6,037 nt of DNA from Kiloniellaceae bacterium (GTDB lineage Bacteria; Pseudomonadota; Alphaproteobacteria; Kiloniellales; Kiloniellaceae): NCBI GenBank assembly GCA_028280915.1, contig JANQKX010000171.1, forward strand, positions 1-6,037, in the 5' to 3' direction. The notes beneath the pieces were generated by a model that saw only the letters and a program-made list of their open reading frames with translations, made no database searches and was not told the DNA's origin. Every line of letters begins with the position of its first letter. Within the stretch, counting starts at the first letter, position 1. Positions 5,334-6,037 of the stretch are shown here, in pieces. The translations under genes and the position numbers were made by a program.

Positions 5334-6037
5334 AGCGGCGAGAGACCATCGAGCAGTTCCGCCATCGGCTCAGCGAGGTGATCGCCCGCAGCGGGCTGAG
5401 CCGCTCGGCCTTTGCCGACCGGGCGGGCATCGACCGCTCCACCTTGTCTCAGCTGCTGGCATCCTCCAATACCCGCCTGCCCAGGGCCGAGACCTTGGTG
5501 TCCATCGCTGCGCAAGAGCAGGTTTCCGTGGATTGGCTCCTGGGGCTCAGCCAGTTGGATCAATTGGGCTCCAAAATCGTGAACGAGACTTTGGAAATCG
5601 CGACCGGCGGCCTGACCGCCATGGACGAGCAGATGGAGCGCTGGCATGCCGAAGCCGGTGGCTACAAGATCCGCTATGTGCCCACCACCTTGCCCGATCT
5701 CCTGAAAACCGACCAGGTCATCTCCTATGAGTTTCAGGATGCCGGGCAGGACATGCGGGTCTCGCAAAAAGACCAGGCGGAGGAGCGCCTGGCCTATAGC
5801 CGGCAGCCGGACACGGATATCGAGGCCTGCAGCCCCTTTCAGTCGGTGGAGAGTTTTGCCCGGGGGGAGGGGATCTGGCGCCGCCTGCCGCTGGACCAGC
5901 GCATTCACCAACTGCGCAGCATGATCGAGCTGATCGACGAACTCTATCCCACCTTCCGCTGGTTCCTCTATGACGGCTTGACCCGTTTTGCCGCGCCCTA
6001 TACGGTTTTTGGGCCCACCCGCGCGGCGATCTACGTT
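5330..6037 (+). CDS. XRE-family helix-turn-helix transcriptional regulator (3' end outside window)
   Basis: An open frame of 236 codons runs from TTG 5330 to the window edge with no stop. Residues 8-75 form an XRE-like DNA-binding domain: helix 'FRHRLSEVIARSGLS', turn 'FADRAGID' (28-35), recognition helix 'RSTLSQLL' (36-43), then 'PRAETLVSIAA' and the typical closing 'VSVDWLLGLS' (65-74). A linker follows, and from about residue 105 there is a larger domain with 'GYKIRYVPTTLPDLLKT' (111-127) and 'FRWFLYDGL...YTVFGPTRAAIYV' near the visible end, probably ligand-sensing. The start is firm from homology style, since 'MKRRETIEQF' begins the fold. It also has AGAGG at 5319-5323, and there is no ATG or GTG in frame back to TGA 5252. 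It is divergent from the desaturase across about 500 bases. Its targets are inferred to be itself and that neighbour. Confidence 0.85.
   Translation, partial: MKRRETIEQFRHRLSEVIARSGLSRSAFADRAGIDRSTLSQLLASSNTRLPRAETLVSIAAQEQVSVDWLLGLSQLDQLGSKIVNETLEIATGGLTAMDEQMERWHAEAGGYKIRYVPTTLPDLLKTDQVISYEFQDAGQDMRVSQKDQAEERLAYSRQPDTDIEACSPFQSVESFARGEGIWRRLPLDQRIHQLRSMIELIDELYPTFRWFLYDGLTRFAAPYTVFGPTRAAIYV

Noticed and set aside
5135..5911. 258-codon leftward frame covering the XRE gene and AT island
   Set aside because: The plus strand carries an unmistakable helix-turn-helix regulator. The leftward frame ends in the AT-rich non-coding island and matches nothing known to me.

Overview
The window is GC-rich with strong G/C third-position bias, and it looks like a piece of an alphaproteobacterial chromosome. 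A Rhodospirillaceae-like host is my best guess from protein style and composition, not something the sequence proves. It carries six protein genes, two of them cut by the window edges. I see no tRNA, rRNA, CRISPR array or insertion sequence.

Layout. The first four genes run rightward: the tail of a class I SAM-dependent methyltransferase (to 449); a GNAT acetyltransferase (571-1299); a nitrilase-superfamily C-N hydrolase with an intact Glu-Lys-Cys triad (1322-2176); and a trimethylamine methyltransferase (MttB/COG5598)-family protein without pyrrolysine (2349-3905). The acetyltransferase and hydrolase are 22 bases apart and probably co-transcribed. The MttB-like gene has its own 172-base upstream region. 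This contains an 18-bp perfect palindrome that fits the GntR/HutC operator pattern, a nested set of GGTCAGC repeats, and a possible short leader ORF. Facing it, with only 11 bases between stop codons, is a leftward membrane fatty acid desaturase (3917 to about 4825). Beyond that lies a control region of about 500 bases: a GC-rich half with several inverted repeats, then a very AT-rich half (34 G/C in 120 bases at 5121-5240) with direct repeats. A divergent XRE-type regulator starts at TTG 5330 and runs off the right edge. Because it has no stop codon in the window and a TTG start, a simple ORF scan misses it.

How the genes may work together. MttB-family proteins without pyrrolysine demethylate quaternary amines (glycine betaine, proline betaine, carnitine) in the characterised cases. 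With a C-N hydrolase, an acetyltransferase and a small-molecule methyltransferase alongside, the left part could be a small pathway handling a methylated amine or its amide or acyl derivative. No corrinoid protein, corrinoid reductase or transporter is present here, so the substrate is open and the pathway is inference. The XRE regulator is divergent from the desaturase and is the obvious candidate to control it and itself. The GntR-type operator in front of the MttB-like gene points to a second regulator encoded outside the window.
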